64,000 bases of DNA, from assembly GCA_020631735.1 (NCBI GenBank), contig CM036221.1:14551381-14615380 (forward strand), read 5' to 3'. Source of the stretch: Saccharum officinarum. Its lineage: Eukaryota; Streptophyta; Magnoliopsida; Poales; Poaceae. The notes under the pieces were generated by a model. It was not told where the DNA came from. It made no database searches and worked only from the letters and a program-made list of their open reading frames with translations. The stretch's first letter is position 1. Every line of letters starts with the position of its first letter. The position numbers and the translations under genes are program-made. Positions 35,743-50,155 of the stretch are shown one piece after another.

Positions 35743-36202
35743 CACATGTGCATGTGTGTTAGCATTTCACAATCATTTCTCAAGGCGTTATGTTAGCTCT
35801 TTTACTAGATCCTAATGCATATGCTCAATACAATGATCTAGTGGCACTTGATTCCCGAGCAAACCGTGATTGCCCCTCTTGATAGTCGGCTATGTATCCT
35901 AAACCCGGTCAATCACTTCTCTACTCATCTTAGACCGGCAAAAGGAAACCCTATAGTTATACCTTTGCCTTGCGCTCTTAGATCCTTCTCCTCCACTTGA
36001 TCATTATGTCCTTCCTTTTATGTGCATCTTCACCATGATCATTATTTCATGTCCATGCACCATCTCTTTGTGATCTTGTGGCCACCACTCCTTGCCACAT
36101 ACACCTTCATCACATGTGTTGCTTATGCCTAACTCAAAACACTTAACACATGGCATTAGCAACTTGGTGTCATTAATTACCAAAACCAAACTTGGACTTT
36201 CA
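35743..36202 (-). mobile_element. Solo-LTR fragment at the start of copy 2
   Basis: Matches 14864-15321, the last 458 bp of the solo LTR, and starts immediately after the gap. The downstream target duplication ctagt is at 36203-36207. The truncation is set by the contig edge, not by a biological break. Confidence 0.85.
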
Positions 36203-36677
36203 CTAGTTGTGTTTGTGTAGCTAGCTAGATATCTTCTTGCTTGTGTAGCTAGAAGTACCCCCTTTGCGTGGCTAATTTGGTTCGTGTAACATTGTTAGTC
36301 ATATTGCTTAGTTTGTGTAGCTAAGTAATTTGCGCTCTCTAATTTGGCGTTGGTTGCCTTGTTATTGAGCATTGCTAGTGAGCTTAGGAGCTTTGTGCTT
36401 TTCCTTCACTAGTTGTGTAGGAGCTCCCTCGGTTGGTAAAGTACTAGTGCATAGGTTTGTGTGACCTTGCTATAGAATTGATTAGGTAAGCTCTTGCTAA
36501 GCTTAGCACCTTAGTTGCTTAATTAGGATCTTTGCAAGGTGCTAGAGAACTTAGATAGAGGGGTGTAGTCTTGGCTAGACCGATAAGTTTAATTCCGCAT
36601 TTGTTTCGGTTAGCCAACACGTTTAAGTTTTAGAAATGACTATTCACCCCCCTCTAGTCCGCCATCTCGACCCTTCA
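36203..36677 (+). mobile_element. Tail of the old LTR (copy 2)
   Basis: Counterpart of 15322-15796, ending gacccttca. The rest of this LTR is absent on the left because the contig begins inside the nested solo LTR. Confidence 0.7.
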
Positions 36678-36806
36678 AAAAGGACCCATCAAGACAAAAT
36701 CAAAAGTGCGCGATGAATCAAATTGGCGCCTGCTCCACACAGAAACCACCTCAGGGCGTATGCACCATACGCGCAACAGCGTCGGCCGGCGTTGGTGAAA
36801 TTTTAA

Positions 36807-37034
36807 GGGTGTGTTTAGTTTGTGAATTTTTTTGGCTTTGGCTACTGTAGCACTTTCGTTTGTAATTATCAATTAGTGTCCAATCATAGACTAATTAGGC
36901 TCAAAAGATTCGTCTCGTGGTTTTCTACCAAACTATGTAATTAGTTTTTTAGTCTACATTTAATGCTCCATGCATGTGTCCAAACATTCGATGTGACGGG
37001 AAATCTTGAAAATTTTTGAGAACTAAACGTGGCC
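36807..37034. mobile_element. Tourist-like MITE (copy 2)
   Basis: Counterpart of 15926-16153, with the same inverted ends and flanking taa. Confidence 0.7.
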
Positions 37035-38251
37035 TAAATCAAAGATCTGTGCATCCGATTCAGACCAAATCAAAGATCCATAAGCCTGGTTCTTAGAAAA
37101 AAGATCCATAAGCACAGAAATAGATCGAGCAAACAAGGCAAAAATATCAAAGAACTAATCAGATTTGTACCCATGTTGTCATATTATTGTCAACTTTAGC
37201 TTATATTATGCATACCGTGGTTATACTAAAAAAATTATAGTTTTGAATTTTATATAGAAAAAGTGAAGCATAAATAGATATGTATCATTCTTGTCCTCAT
37301 TTTTCATAAGTTTATTTAATTGTTTTTTTCCGTTACAACGCACGGGCATATTTGCTAGTACTTTTTAAAACACATACACACGTTGTATGTTGGCGGTTGA
37401 AACTTTTTTCCCAAAAATAATACTACATGCTACCTATGTCCTTGAAAGAGTATTATTCTCACTTTTCAATGAGTAGTCTCAAGTTTCACCAAAATATATA
37501 AAAGGTATACATACTTATGAGGTGTAGTAAGTAGCATTGCATGAATTATGGATATATTTTCATAATCATTCTATTTTTAAATATAAGTGTTAATAATATT
37601 TTCTATAAATCTAGCTATTTTTTTAAATATTTAGTCTAAACCTAGAATGACACTTTTTATGAAATAGAGGTAGTATTTACGGTTAGGCATTGTGCATTTG
37701 TAGATGACATAATTGATATCCTATGCAAACTATAGAGTCAGATCTTGATGTGGTTGCTTTCCACGCCACATAAGAGCAGCTCCAATGCATATGTTTTTGA
37801 GAGTGATACCAAGAGAGAGAAAGTGATGGGTATATGAAAGATATATATATTTTTTATTTTGTTACTTAAGGCCCTGTGTGCCCATGTTTAGTGTAATACT
37901 TTGGAGAGAATTTTGCCAGGCTAGTCTCCTCGATATAGGCTTTGCTTAACAATATCCTCCTATTTCTAACGTTACATATGCTCTAAGGGATAAAGTTGGT
38001 CGCATGGCGGGAGGGCTTGGACTGTTTGGAGAGATGGTAGGTTGTTGTTAGGCAGGATCTATTAGGGGTGCGGAAAGTGGAGTGGTTACCGCTACACAAG
38101 CGAATGTGAAAGATATAGAGCAGACGACAATTGCCTGTTTATAAATGAAAGATGAGAGGGTGAGAGAGCCGTAGTTGAGACGACATTTAGATTGTAAAGT
38201 GTAAATATCTTAATTTTTATATGGCTTGTATATAACCGTGGGAGTATATAT
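37035..38251. other. AT-rich intergenic DNA, no gene seen (copy 2)
   Basis: Counterpart of 16154-17370. Nothing further recognised. Confidence 0.4.
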
Positions 38252-41200
38252 TGTCACACCCAAAATTTTCTATTTTGGGTTGTGCATGAAAATCACTAAA
38301 TAAAATAAATAATTTCAATATTTGAATAAATTTATTAGATAAGTTAAGTTGCTGCTAATTTAAATATAGAAAATTATGGTTTTAAACTTTTTCATATTAA
38401 TTCGATAATGTGGTGTTTGTGTGATGCTTGTCTTTGGTGTTGGTGAGTGCTATTATTTTTTTAAAATACCATAGGATGACGTTTACTTATCACCGGAAAT
38501 TTTTTTTTAGCATTTTCTAGATTTAAAATTTCAATTTCCGTGAGCTTAATCTTTTTCCTTGATCTCTTCATCAATCTTTTCATGAGCTCAAACTCATTTA
38601 GTTCAGTTCCTTATCTCTCCAAGAGTCTCCAGGATTTTTCCCGTGATTTTTCTGAGCTCCGGACTATTTTTCACGGCCAAAAAAGGTAATTTTAGATTTT
38701 CTGAAATTATTTTATTCGCGGAATTAAAATAATCCCGAAATTAAGAAAATCCGAAAAGTTCCAAACCCTACGACTATATATATGCCGGCGTAGCCCTCGA
38801 CACCCTGGATTCAGAAGTACAACCCTTATCGCGAGCCGCCGCTCGTAGCTCCCTCCACCTCTCGCCGAAGTTCGTCGTGTACAGCTTGCGTTCCGGCGAA
38901 ATTTCGGCGATGGTTCGGCGAGTTTTTCCGGCCATGTTTATCATCTTGGGCGAATTCCGCTTCCACTCCAATGTTTCCCGACAGACTCCATTGGCGACCA
39001 CGAAGCTCCAAAATTATTTTATAGTGAGCTCCAAATATTTTATTTGGGTTCCTCATGTTTCATAATGTCTCTAGAAAATTCCCTCGAATTTTCGGAGCTT
39101 TCGGAGTATTTTTCGCGGCTTAAATAATAATTCTGGACTTTTCTAGAATTATTTTATCCATGAAATTAATTAATTCCGAAAATAATAAATATCTCATTTT
39201 CCACCGAAGCCTGTGTGCAATAATCCTAAAGGCCCATACATTTATTTACTAACGGGCTTTAATAATTAATTAGGCCTATTAGTAAAGAGGGAGGGTGCAA
39301 CATCAATTAGTACCATATTGCTAGCTGATGTGAAGGTGTAGAGTTTTCCTCCCTATAAGTATGTATCTACTCCATCGAGCCCAGTGCCAGCCGCCGTCTC
39401 GCTAGAGCACGCCACCCTTGCCCTAGTTAGCCCTGCGCCCTACGCCGAGCTCGGGATCGAAGCGAATTAGGAGCCGACGCCGCCGTAGCCATGCATGTCG
39501 TCTGAAGTCTCTCCACCGTTCACAAATCACTGCAGAGCTTTTCATCGAGGAAGCTACCGTCCACCACACCGCCGCGTTTGAATCTTGCCAACGAGCAGAG
39601 CAAAGCCGCCCCTGCTGTACGTGCTCGCCATTTGCTGCTCCGTGGCTGCCAAGAACCCCGTGCCGCTTTTCGCTTCAAGGTGACGAAGCTGCAGGCGCTT
39701 TTCTGTCTCTCTGCTCGTGCTCGGTGCTGCTCACACTCCACCGCTGATGGGCGCAAGAACGTCACCGTCCACCCAGTCAAGCCTCCCGTCCGTCGTCTAC
39801 GTTTCATATCTCTGAACGTGAAAACCCTCTAGGTGAGTTTGCTTTGTTCTACATTGACATCTCAGTGCACTGTGCGTGCCCAGTTATGATCTTCTTAGCT
39901 TGATGGCATCATGATGACATCACGATGACATGGATATGTTTTGTGGCCGATTTCTTTTAGAAAAACAAATCCCGAAATACGATAGAAATACGTATACACA
40001 TACAATCTTGATTAGGCCATATCTTCCACGTTTTAACTCCGATTTGACCCGTTCAAGTTGCGTTAGGTTCGTATTTGCGAGCTCTACATGTTAGTATAGT
40101 TGTACAGTATGTTTGGAAAGTTTAATTTTCGAGTTTATATTAAAATAATTATTTATCTATAGGAAATCTTAGAAAATTCATAACTTTCACGTTTTAAATC
40201 CGAATTTCGTGATCTTTACGTTTGTGTGATTGTAGTAACGTGTAGAAGAGTTTTACAAACTTTTTATACTGTTTTGCTACTGTTGGTGTATTGTTTTAAT
40301 TATGTCTCTTTGTTTGCTTTGTGTATGATTGCTCGGATGATTGTGTGTTGATGCTTGACGATCAAGTATAGACGGTGAGCAATTTCTTGACAATCAGAAG
40401 TATTATTTTGAGCCAGACCAGCAGTATCAACAGGAAAGCTTTGATCAAGGCAAGTATAACATGGGACCATCCTTGTTACCTATTTACTGAAATTATCATA
40501 CATATGCATGTGTCCTCCTTGACAACCATAGAGATTATAACTTAGCTATTGATATCTTTTCCTTGTCACCTATGGGTTGTGCATTTGGGTAGCTATTGCT
40601 AGTGCTTAATTATGAACAATGATCTTGTAATTTGATTAATGGATTAAGAAACCAACCATTAAGATGATTTTATTACTGTTGAAAAGGGGGCTAGAGCAAG
40701 GGGTTATATTGTTGCTCTGGTTTCTCTCCATAAGGACTTACCTGTAAGTGATAACCGGGATATACAGTACAGCTGTGAGGGCTATATGGCTCTGGCTCTA
40801 GTTGTTTAAGAGACATTTTCTAGCTTGTTAGTGGTTACCGAAAGGCGCAAGAGGGGTCATGTCTAGTATGGTCTTGGCCTGCCAAGGTGGGTGCAGTCTT
40901 TTGTAAGTCGCCCCTTGGAGGGAGGTTCATGCTTTCCAATTGAGAATCCTTAGCGGCCCTAACTTGTTAGACGAACTTTTGAATGGCTTTATATGGTTTT
41001 CGATGTTTTGGGCTTTGCAAACCCATGCATTTGGAAATCATGACTCATAGTGAAAGTGTACACCTCTGCGCAGAGTTTAATAAACTGGTATACTAGCCGT
41101 GCTCACGGATACGAGCGGCCTTGGGGATTCTTACAGAATAGTTGATCACCATTGTTATATCATGCTTAATTATTGTTGATTATTACTATGCTCATGTTAA

Positions 41201-41689
41201 TGCTATTCATTATCCTTATTACAATTGATCATTGGTTCATTAATGGGATTTGGATTACCTTGATGCTACTCAATTGCTAATTATATATGATGAATAAAAG
41301 CTAAACGCAGTCAAACAGTGTCTAGCCTTTTTGAGCCTCATGAACCCTGTGTTATACTTGTTGAGTTCGACATGGACTCACTCTTGCTATTTCCCCAACA
41401 CTCCAGTGTGTAATAAGATGCTACTCGGAAAAAGGACAAAGGTGTAGTGGAGTTTCCAGAAGACTAGTAGAAGTGCTAGGCATATGTTACCCCCAGTCAG
41501 CCGTCCCTGAGAAGAATGGAGCCCGAAGTTTAGTCACCGTTCCGCGATACTCTGATGTAAGTGTTAATATAGCTATGTATACGTTATATAATAACATTGT
41601 TTCTGATATTTTTTTCATTCTGGCATATGTGTGGACTTCCTGGGCACACATATGATTAGCCTGGTTTTGTTCTTTAGAAAACCGGGTGT

Positions 41690-41693
<4 letters not shown>
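38252..41693 (+). mobile_element. Gypsy-type solo LTR (copy 2)
   Basis: Counterpart of 17371-20812, of identical length, with tgtcacaccc and gggtgtgaca ends and tatat flanks. Substitutions noted against copy 1 lie near 39564 (C for T) and 40109 (T for G). Confidence 0.75.

Positions 41694-41758
<65 letters not shown>
41694..41758. repeat. (TA)n microsatellite (copy 2)
   Basis: Counterpart of 20813-20878. Its length is nearly the same as in copy 1, which is surprising for independent loci or alleles and fits one locus assembled twice. Confidence 0.95.
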
Positions 41759-41761
<3 letters not shown>

Positions 41762-42124
41762 GCTAATAGGTTGGCATATGGTTGTTAATTTAATATTCCA
41801 TGGTGTTGTTGGTTACTTGTTATGGAAGGCAGGTAATGACTAATCAAGTGAAAAAAAACACGTAAGAATTCAATGCCCAATTTCAAATGAACTTGGACGG
41901 AAGACTGAAATAATGCATCAGTGCAACGCATCGATCACAAAAAGAAAAATATGATTTTAATCTAGAAAGCTTAAGCCTCGCAGTGTACCACATGTAGCTA
42001 TGTAGATAATAAATAGAAAAATCGAGTGCTAGATTACTTTAAATTACTTTTCTTTTTACTCAGGCATGATAAGATAGAGTACATGGTGTTTAAGTGATCA
42101 TAGACGTTAAAAGAGTAATATGTA

Positions 42125-42361
42125 CTCCCTCCGTTCCTAAATATCTATCGTCGTTGGTGTGCGTGCCACAAGTGTGATTTGATTTGTAGAAAATACGTGC
42201 AACATTTGTATTTTCAAATAAATTTATTAAAAAATTAGATTCAAAGATCTTTTCAATGATACTAATTATATATCATAAATATTAATATTTTTTAATATAT
42301 ATGTTTAGTCAAAGTTGTTTCTCGAAAAACGAAAATGACAGATATTTAAGGACAGAGAGAG
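42125..42361. mobile_element. Stowaway-like MITE (copy 2)
   Basis: Counterpart of 21244-21480, with the same ctccctccgttcc terminus and ta duplication. Confidence 0.9.
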
Positions 42362-42440
42362 TAATTCGTTGATACATTATGCCTGACATTGAGGTGTTCT
42401 TTGCATGAAAACATATCAAAATTAGGTTAAAAAAACATAT

Positions 42441-43157
42441 CAAAATTGATAAGAAAACAAAGCTATCAACCTGACAAACAGTTACCATACCAGTCCCAGT
42501 TGTACCACTCGCCATCCCACGGGCGCCCCTGCATTTTGTGCCCTTCCCCTTCCCGTCCCCACAGAGGCCAGAGCGTACGCACTCTCTCTGTCTCGCCGTC
42601 TCGCGGGGGTTTTTTTCGTTCCCCCCCCCCCCCCCCCCCCCCGGCGTGCTCTCCCTCTCTCTCTCTCCGCGCGCGCGCGGCGACGGCTGGGCGACCGCCG
42701 CCGCCGCCCTACGCCAGGTGCGCAGGTCTTCTCCGGGCCCATCGTCGGCGACGAGCACCCGCCAGGTACGCCCACCCCTTCGCCTCCCCTCCCCTATGCT
42801 ATCCGCACTCGAATCCGATCTGATTACAAGCGCAGTATGCATGTCGCAGCATTTTGCCTACTAGCTTCAATCCTCTTCTGGCAAAAATTATCGGGTGAAC
42901 ATGTTTACGCCCATGTCGTTTACTGGGTCCGCCCCGGATCCCACGCCCCAGACCTCCCTCCTTCTAAACTCCCTCTAAACCCCGCTGCTGCAGCTGGCGA
43001 CGCTGCCTGATCTTTGATTTGTGTGTTTGGCAGGGGCGTGCAAGTCTGGAATCCTATCTGATCGGAAAATGGTGATGGCGACATTCTGCTCCGCACCGTC
43101 TGCATGTCTGTGTTTCTTAACTGTGTCTGCCGTGCTTACTCGTCGCGCCCTTGGGGA
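42441..43157 (+). promoter_or_regulatory. Promoter/5' leader of the DRM3-like gene (copy 2)
   Basis: Counterpart of 21560-22278. Differences cluster in the poly-C run and the CT/CG repeats (about 42606-42680), where sequence is least reliable. Confidence 0.5.
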
Positions 43158-46100
43158 ATGCAGGTTAAGGTCGAAGACCTTGCCGAGGACGGCGGCACAG
43201 ACGCTGATGCCAGGGGTCTCGGGGAGGCTGCTCTGGATCCGCTGCCTGGCTCGGTGCATGCCGGCCTAAAAGAGGAGGTGATGTGCTCCTCGACAGTTAG
43301 TTCTTGTAGGATGTTTTTTTTTTTGTGGTAGATGCAGAATTATTGAGACGTGCTCGTAGTCAGGGAATCAGGGAACAATGTAAGTTTCTGAGTTGGGTGC
43401 CAGTTGTTAGCTCTGCTCGAGTTATGTGTTGCTGTTTCTAGTAAATGAAGTTTAGCCGATATCATGTTTGGGCATCTTTAAGGCTCCGTTTGGTTACATG
43501 GGAATGAATCCCAGCTGAACGGTTTCTTCACAAATTTCTATAACGTCGGAACCATTGCAGGCACGGAACGGGCCAACCGAATGGAGCCTAAACCTAATTT
43601 TTGTTTGGACCTTTTCTTTTATTTGTTAAGCAAGTAGCTTTTAACTGAATCAGACGATCAGTGGTGATTAAGGGTTCATTTTTAGTTTTAGAGAACCAAC
43701 GTATATGATGTCCTAGTGCCAATCCAGAGTGACCTAAATGGATTATTTTATTCCAAATATGATCATAAGATCTTGGATTACTATTTAACACCACAGAAGC
43801 TGAGATGTTTTTTGGTTTTTTAGTTAGTGAATATTTGGAAGTAACTAGAATGCTAAGCTATTAAATTGCAAACAGATAGACATTATAGTTTGACCAGAAT
43901 AGGGTTATTTTGGTGCATTGGTTCTGTTTTGGTAAAGTCAGAATACTGACACTTTGCTCACCATAGGAAGGTCAACCAAGTTCTTCATCCGGTAAACTAA
44001 GATCACAGTTTATTGGAATGGGTTTTTCATCCAAGCTGGTAGACAAGGTTCTCCAGAGACATGGTATGCCTTTTTCTACGACACGTTGATATTTTGTTTT
44101 TCAATGTGTATAGTGATGTGAAACAATCTCCAAAGTCAAAGCCCTATGAACATTGCCTTGTACTCTATGAATTAATAATTGCATATAAATCTCATGCAGG
44201 TGATGATGATTCTAACACAATTTTGGAATCTCTTCTGTCCTATTCTGTAAGTGCTTTGCCGATTTCCTTGTCTATTCTAGAGTCTATTGTGATCCTCATG
44301 ATGCTACTTTATATGTATTAAATTCTTGATAGATAGCTGGCTTCATATCAGAAGAGTGCATGGTGCTTGTGTTTTAGATAGCGGAGGTGAACCAATTGTT
44401 CTGCATAAGTAGTTACCTTTACATCTCATTCATTACACAACTCTGCTGTATGAAATAACGCTACAAGTCCAGTTGGATGTCATTGTCCACTGTGACTCTT
44501 TACACTTTTTTTTTAGTTTTCCTACACTTTTGCTAATTACTACCTAACTTTACTTTAAGAACCTTGAAGTAATTGGAATGTTATTTTACTTAGCTGGAGT
44601 TTGTACCCTATGAAGCATCTGATCTAGATTTTATGAAGATATTATTTGCATCCCCATGATAACCCCTTACTGGGCTATGTGCATTGGCAAAGAGAAAGAA
44701 GGTATGGGCTTGAAGAATCTCTCCTTTTATATTACAGGACCATCAGCAGTCTGGATCCGAGTCATCGGGTTCTTTTGGAAGTTTATTTGATTCTGATAAT
44801 GAAGAGAACAATTCTTCTTTAGAGTCTAAGAAAGGAATCAAAGACATCAAGGTGATCTCTTAGCAGAAGATATTAATCATTATCTTACTTATTTAGAATC
44901 TTTTGAACCAATCTTAACAAACATCTCACTATCTGCAGCCAGAGCTTGATTCTTTCTCAGAGAAGTGGTCATTTTTACTCGGAACAATGAACTTTTCACA
45001 ACAAGAAGTTGATTTGGCCTTCAAGCAACTAGGTACCTACACTTTTGCACAGTTAACAAATTTCTTATTGATTGTTCAGATTGTCCTCTTAGACCCAAAC
45101 CGTACTGATTGAAACCTTAAAAAATATGTATTCGATATGGTTTGTTGATTTGATGCTGGCAGCAATAACAGCAGGATAGATTGGCTTCTTTGATCTAGTT
45201 TCTCCTTACTAACCTAGGATTCACAGCTGCCTTTATAGACTAGGCGCCTAGCAAATCTACTAACAAATCTTATCCAACTAATCAATCCGATCTGCTAACA
45301 AACCCGAACAACAACAACATAGCCTTTTGTCCCAAGCAAGTTGGGGTAGGCGCTAACAAACCCGAACAAACTAACAAAATAATCCCTTGTTGCGTAAGCT
45401 GCTGCTGCTGAACTGGTGGCCCTGTGTCCCTGTCCAGAGCCCCCACTGCCATTATAGTGTTAGACATGCTTGATAAACGGACATGTTCCCAATATGCAAT
45501 ACAGTAATGCTCCATAATATGCTTAATTCAGGTGATGAAGCGCCATTAGAACAGCTCGTGGACTTCATTGTCAATGCTCAATCAGGAGTATCCTATGGAG
45601 GACCAGAAAATGGTGATGCTACAAATGAGGTTTATCCTGTTGCCTATTTGTTTAATTCTGTGTAGTTTATGTATCTGGATTATCCCATGACACATAAAGT
45701 GTTCTAGTTATTACAAAAATCTTCTACATATGGATCTGCATTCTAAAGCAATATTCTTTGTAACATGTATCACTCTGCAACATCTGTTGTGGTGCAAACT
45801 GTAGTTACTTCTTATTAGTTTGAGAGTAGAACATTGCATACTTCTCAATTCTGAGTTGATGGTTCCAGTTTGTACCATGGTGTTTCTGAAAGGACTATAT
45901 TTCATACATCCTCCCTGTTCTGCAGTTTGCTTTCATATTTCCCCAGCAATTTTTTAGACTTCCCGTGTTCATCTCAACACTTTGTAGGCCTGGCTCAGTG
46001 TTGTTAAGGTATAACAGTCAAGCATATTAGTTTAATATCCTAGTCTAGGGTTTCCCTCTTGAGCCTCTCATGTACTCTATATATAGTCCCCATTGGGCCT

Positions 46101-49065
46101 CAATACAATCATCCAATTCAGCCCCCATTATTTGTAACGTGTATCACACCTCTAGGTTTTGTGATCCATCCATCACCTCGTCTTCGCCGCGCTCCCCATG
46201 GGAGGATCGCCTCTGCTCCTGCAGCAGCTTTGTAGATCTACAATTTTTTTTGTCTTCATCATGCTCTTCATTCAGCATGTCATGCAGCAGCATCAAGCCC
46301 AGTCCTTCCTCTTCTTCAGCAGCAAGTCATCCCAAGGCAGATCCAAATCCGGTAGCTGTCCCCCGCCCCTTGTGACTCCTCCCACGCAGAATCATCTCCA
46401 CCCACTACGGTCCGTGCATTGCAGGTCGATCTTCAGGCCACCGTTGTGCCCGTCGTTGATTCCACCTGGATTCATCATCTGCCCTCACCTGTCCGTCCGT
46501 GCGGGGCCTCTTCATGCATCCACGGTGGCCTGAAGATTGATCAATGATGCACGGACCGTAGTGGGTGGAGATGATTCTGTGGGGAAGGGGTCGCAATGGG
46601 CAGGGGATGGCTGCTGGATTTGGATCTGCCTCTGGATGACTTGCTGCTGCTGAAGAAGAGGAAGGGCAACGGCTTGATGCTCTTGCATGATGTGCTGGAC
46701 GAAGAACGTGATGAAGACTAAAAAAATGTAGATCTACAAAGCTGCCCTCGGGAGTAGAGACGATCCTCCGGGGCCCGGGGGGGGAGCGGGACGAAGGTGA
46801 TGGCTGGATGCCTGGATCACAAAACCTAGAGCTGTGGTGCCATGTTACAAATAACGGGGACTGAATTGGATGATGTATTGAGGCCCAATGAGGACTATAT
46901 AGAGTACATGAGAAACACAAGAGGGAAACCCTAGACGAGGAGATTACACTATTACTCTTAACTATTATACCTTAACAAGTGTCACGTAAACTGAGACACT
47001 TGTTATTTTTCTGCTATTTCTCCTTCAGTTGGCTACACTTGAAATATTTCCAGTTACTATACTATAGCTGATCAAGAATGTTATGTGCTTTTCCTTGATT
47101 TCGGTAATGAATGACCAATGACTGATGTGGATTTTTGATATAGTGAATATGCGTATTATGGTTGCTACTTCTCTAACTTAACCTCAAGAATTAAAAATTA
47201 AAATGGCATTTTTTTCAGGGAAAGACTGAATTACTCTATGGTGTGATGGAAAAAACACTTAGCTTGCTTCAGATGGGCTTTACCGAGGAAGAGGTATCAT
47301 CAGCTATTGACAATTTTGGTAAGTCAAGGGTTAAAAGATTCTTGCTCATTTTTTTATGAGATCCTAGAATGTTTACAATGGTACTTGTATACTCTTTCAG
47401 ACCAGAGAACAACTATTCAGGAGCTGGCTGACTCAATTTTGGCAAGGCGAATAGCCAATAGCATTGAGCAGAAAGAGGTAACTGACTAGCATTTATTCTT
47501 ACTGCTGTAGGCTTGTAATGGCCATGATAAAAATCATCTCATGTGGAGAATCTTGTCCAACAAACTCGCATATTATGTCATAGTATGGTGCAGAATCTAC
47601 ACTTGCCTTCTATATTCAAATGATTTATATGGTACTGGTTCGATGTTCCCTGATTTTTTTCCTAGATTGTGGTTTGATTTGTTAGAACATGTATCTCTAT
47701 AACAACTCATTTCCGTGGTCAATGAAATATGGCTCTTTAAAGCAGCTCTTTATAGCTATTGAAATTTTGTAACATTCTCTCAGACAGATGCTATGTGTTC
47801 TAATTTTGGAGTCTTATGCTTCTGTGCAGGTAAAAATTGAATCTGACTTTCTAGGCGAGGCAGAACCTGATTATTCTTCATACCAGCCTTCATACTCTGC
47901 TGCAAGCTATTATGACGATGACAGCAACAATACACGGGTTAAAAGGGCTAAGCATATATTTACAGATGACACAGGTGCCTCCAGTAGTCACCCTGGCAAT
48001 CCATGGTCTATGGGGCACTGTGCAGGGACAAGTGATATGCCTGTTAAGGTAGAACTTGAGGCAATGACACCAGGCTGCCGTGCAAATGTACAAGGTGACC
48101 TTGCTAAACCCCCATTTTTCTTGTATGGAAATGTGGTAGATATCCCAAAAGACACATGGCATCAACTCAAACAGTTCTTATACAATGTGGAGCCTGAGTT
48201 TGTGAACAGTCAGTCCTTCTCCGCTCTAACCCGAAAGGAAGGTTATATTCACAACCTTCCAGTGGAGAAAAGACGTGTCGTGGTTCCAAAGTCTCCAATG
48301 ACTATTGAAGAAGCACTTCCATTCACCAGACAGTGGTGGCCCTCATGGGATACAAGGAAACATATCAATGTAGTTACTACAGAGGTTGCAGGGATTGAGC
48401 AGACATGTGAAAGATTGGGGAGCATGGTTAGAGAGTCAAGAGGAGTGCTTTCCGAAGCAAGACAGGTGCAGATTATACACCAGTGCAGGGTTTCAAACCT
48501 TATTTGGGTTGACCGGGACAAGTTAGGCCCTTTGGAGCCTCGTCAAGTGGAAAGGATACTAGGCTACCCACATAACCACACAAATCTGTTTGAATTAAAC
48601 CAACCTGATAGATTTGGTGCCATGAAATTTGCATTTCAGACTGATACATTGTCATATTTTCTATCGGTCCTGAAAGGCATGTATCCAGATGGAATAAGAG
48701 TGCTATCCATCTACAGTGGCATTGGAGGTGCAGAAGTAACACTTCATCGGCTAGGCATTCCTTTGAAATGTGTAATATCTGTTGAGGAATCTGAGGTGAA
48801 TAGGAAAATTCTAAGAAGGTGGTGGTTGAAAACTGAACAAACTGGAGTGCTAAGGCAGCATCCAGGAATCTGGAAGCTCAAAATACATGTGATTGAAGAC
48901 TTGGTGAAAGAGTTTGGTGGGTTTGATCTGATTATTGGTGGGAATTATACTTCTTGCAAAGGTGGTAATAATACAGTAAATACGACAATGGGCATGGATT
49001 CCAACCGCTTCTATGAGTATGCCCGTGTTGTTAAAAGAGTAAGGACTGCAGTTGGACTAAGTTGA
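43158..49065 (+). CDS. DRM3: DRM3-like domains-rearranged methyltransferase homologue (copy 2, intact frame)
   Basis: Same nine-exon model as 22279-28180: 43158-43277, 43967-44063, 44200-44246, 44738-44851, 44939-45032, 45532-45629, 47219-47318, 47401-47477, 47830-49065. Exon 7 is 100 bp here and keeps the frame: GKTELLYGVMEKTLSLLQMG leads into the third UBA-like domain, whose MGF motif is normal for UBA folds. The assembled protein is 660 aa: N-terminal UBA region (about 50-243), linker with RVKRAK, and a methyltransferase-like domain to the C-terminus (IGGAE retained, Pro-Cys of motif IV absent). UBA domains bind ubiquitin or partners; the C-terminal domain of DRM3-type proteins is thought to support DRM2-mediated de novo methylation. 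This copy is the better representative of the locus. The large last exon (1236 bp) shows no internal splice need. Confidence 0.9.
43482..43588. mobile_element. Tourist-like MITE in DRM3-like intron 1 (copy 2)
   Basis: Counterpart of 22603-22709, with taa target duplications. Confidence 0.85.
45294..45369 (-). mobile_element. 5'-truncated SINE with 18-bp target duplication (copy 2)
   Basis: Counterpart of 24414-24489; insert and both direct repeats are identical. Confidence 0.75.
46002..46977. mobile_element. Palindromic retroelement (copy 2)
   Basis: Counterpart of 25122-26093 with four extra bases, all in or beside C or G runs (near 46366, 46583 and 46599). Same agtgt flanks. The indels change short frames inside the arms but not the palindromic layout. 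Confidence 0.8.
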
Positions 49066-49484
49066 TGAGTCCATCTTTGATGAAGATCGCACATCTTCAT
49101 AAAACTAGCCTGTAGGAGGATGTAGAATCATCTGATGTGCAAATGTAGGATGCTATGAGTAGACTTTGACAAGAGGATGGTACAAGTAAACTTGACAAGT
49201 CTTGGGACTTGATTATTGCAATGAATTGACTTATCCTTCATTCTGGTTTGTGTTTGTTGGCCACTTCGAATCTTTGATAATTATTCTGTGTTGCTCCTTT
49301 CAAAATCTTTCAACCACCTGTTTGTTTCTCCTCAAATTTTAGTTGATCTATGTGGATCATTGCAAGTCGAACCATCTCATGGTTGATTTCTGCTTGGTAT
49401 TTCTCAAAACAGATTTCGGATTAAGTTTTTTGTTCCTTTTTTTCTTGGACAAATAGCATATTTCATTCAACTCAAAACACAAAT

Positions 49485-50155
49485 TTCATGCAAGACATGA
49501 AGGTAATCCCGTCTGGATTGCCTCTTGTAATGCAATCTGTGTGTGGCCTATGTGATTAGAGGAATAGATGCAGTGGCTGGTGAGTTCTTAGCCTCTACTG
49601 CCTGGCAATGTGCAATCATGTTTGTTTATCTTCCATTGCTTTCCAAATTCTAACCTGAATTTGTCTCCTGTGTTGAGAGCTGTGAAGTCTGCTAGCATTG
49701 GGCATTTGGCCTTAGTCACCATTGTGGCATGTTGTGATTGTTGAGAGCAGAGACAAGGACTTGATTATCTTTGGTAAACTGAAGAGCTGCAGCAACCTGA
49801 GCCTTGAGCCAGATTGCTGCAGCTTCAGCCATCATAACATTGTGCACCACTCTAGCCTTTTGTTTTGATGAAAATTTCCGAGGTGATCAGAGACTGTGTA
49901 TTATGTGTTAATATTCCTAGCCCAGCCAATGGGGTGTGGCCATTTGGCAGTACTGCAGCACCTGTGTTACCATGGCATTTTGGTTCTGGGTTGGAGACTG
50001 AAGAGGCAACTGGTTCAGCATTTGGGTTAAATCCTGGTTTTCAAGCAGCCGTATCTGTGAGCTCCTGCTGTGTTGTTTGTAGAGTACCTGTCGCAGCTGT
50101 ATGCAGTTCTCCTTGCTCACCATCAACAAAATAGGAAGGATTTGTACCTTGTACA
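49485..50155 (-). pseudogene. RNase H-like relic (copy 2)
   Basis: Counterpart of 28600-29270, with the same frame breaks, so these breaks are real and not consensus errors. Confidence 0.35.

Noticed and set aside
35474..35815. ORFs crossing the N gap
   Set aside because: Translated through 100 unknown bases; not a gene.
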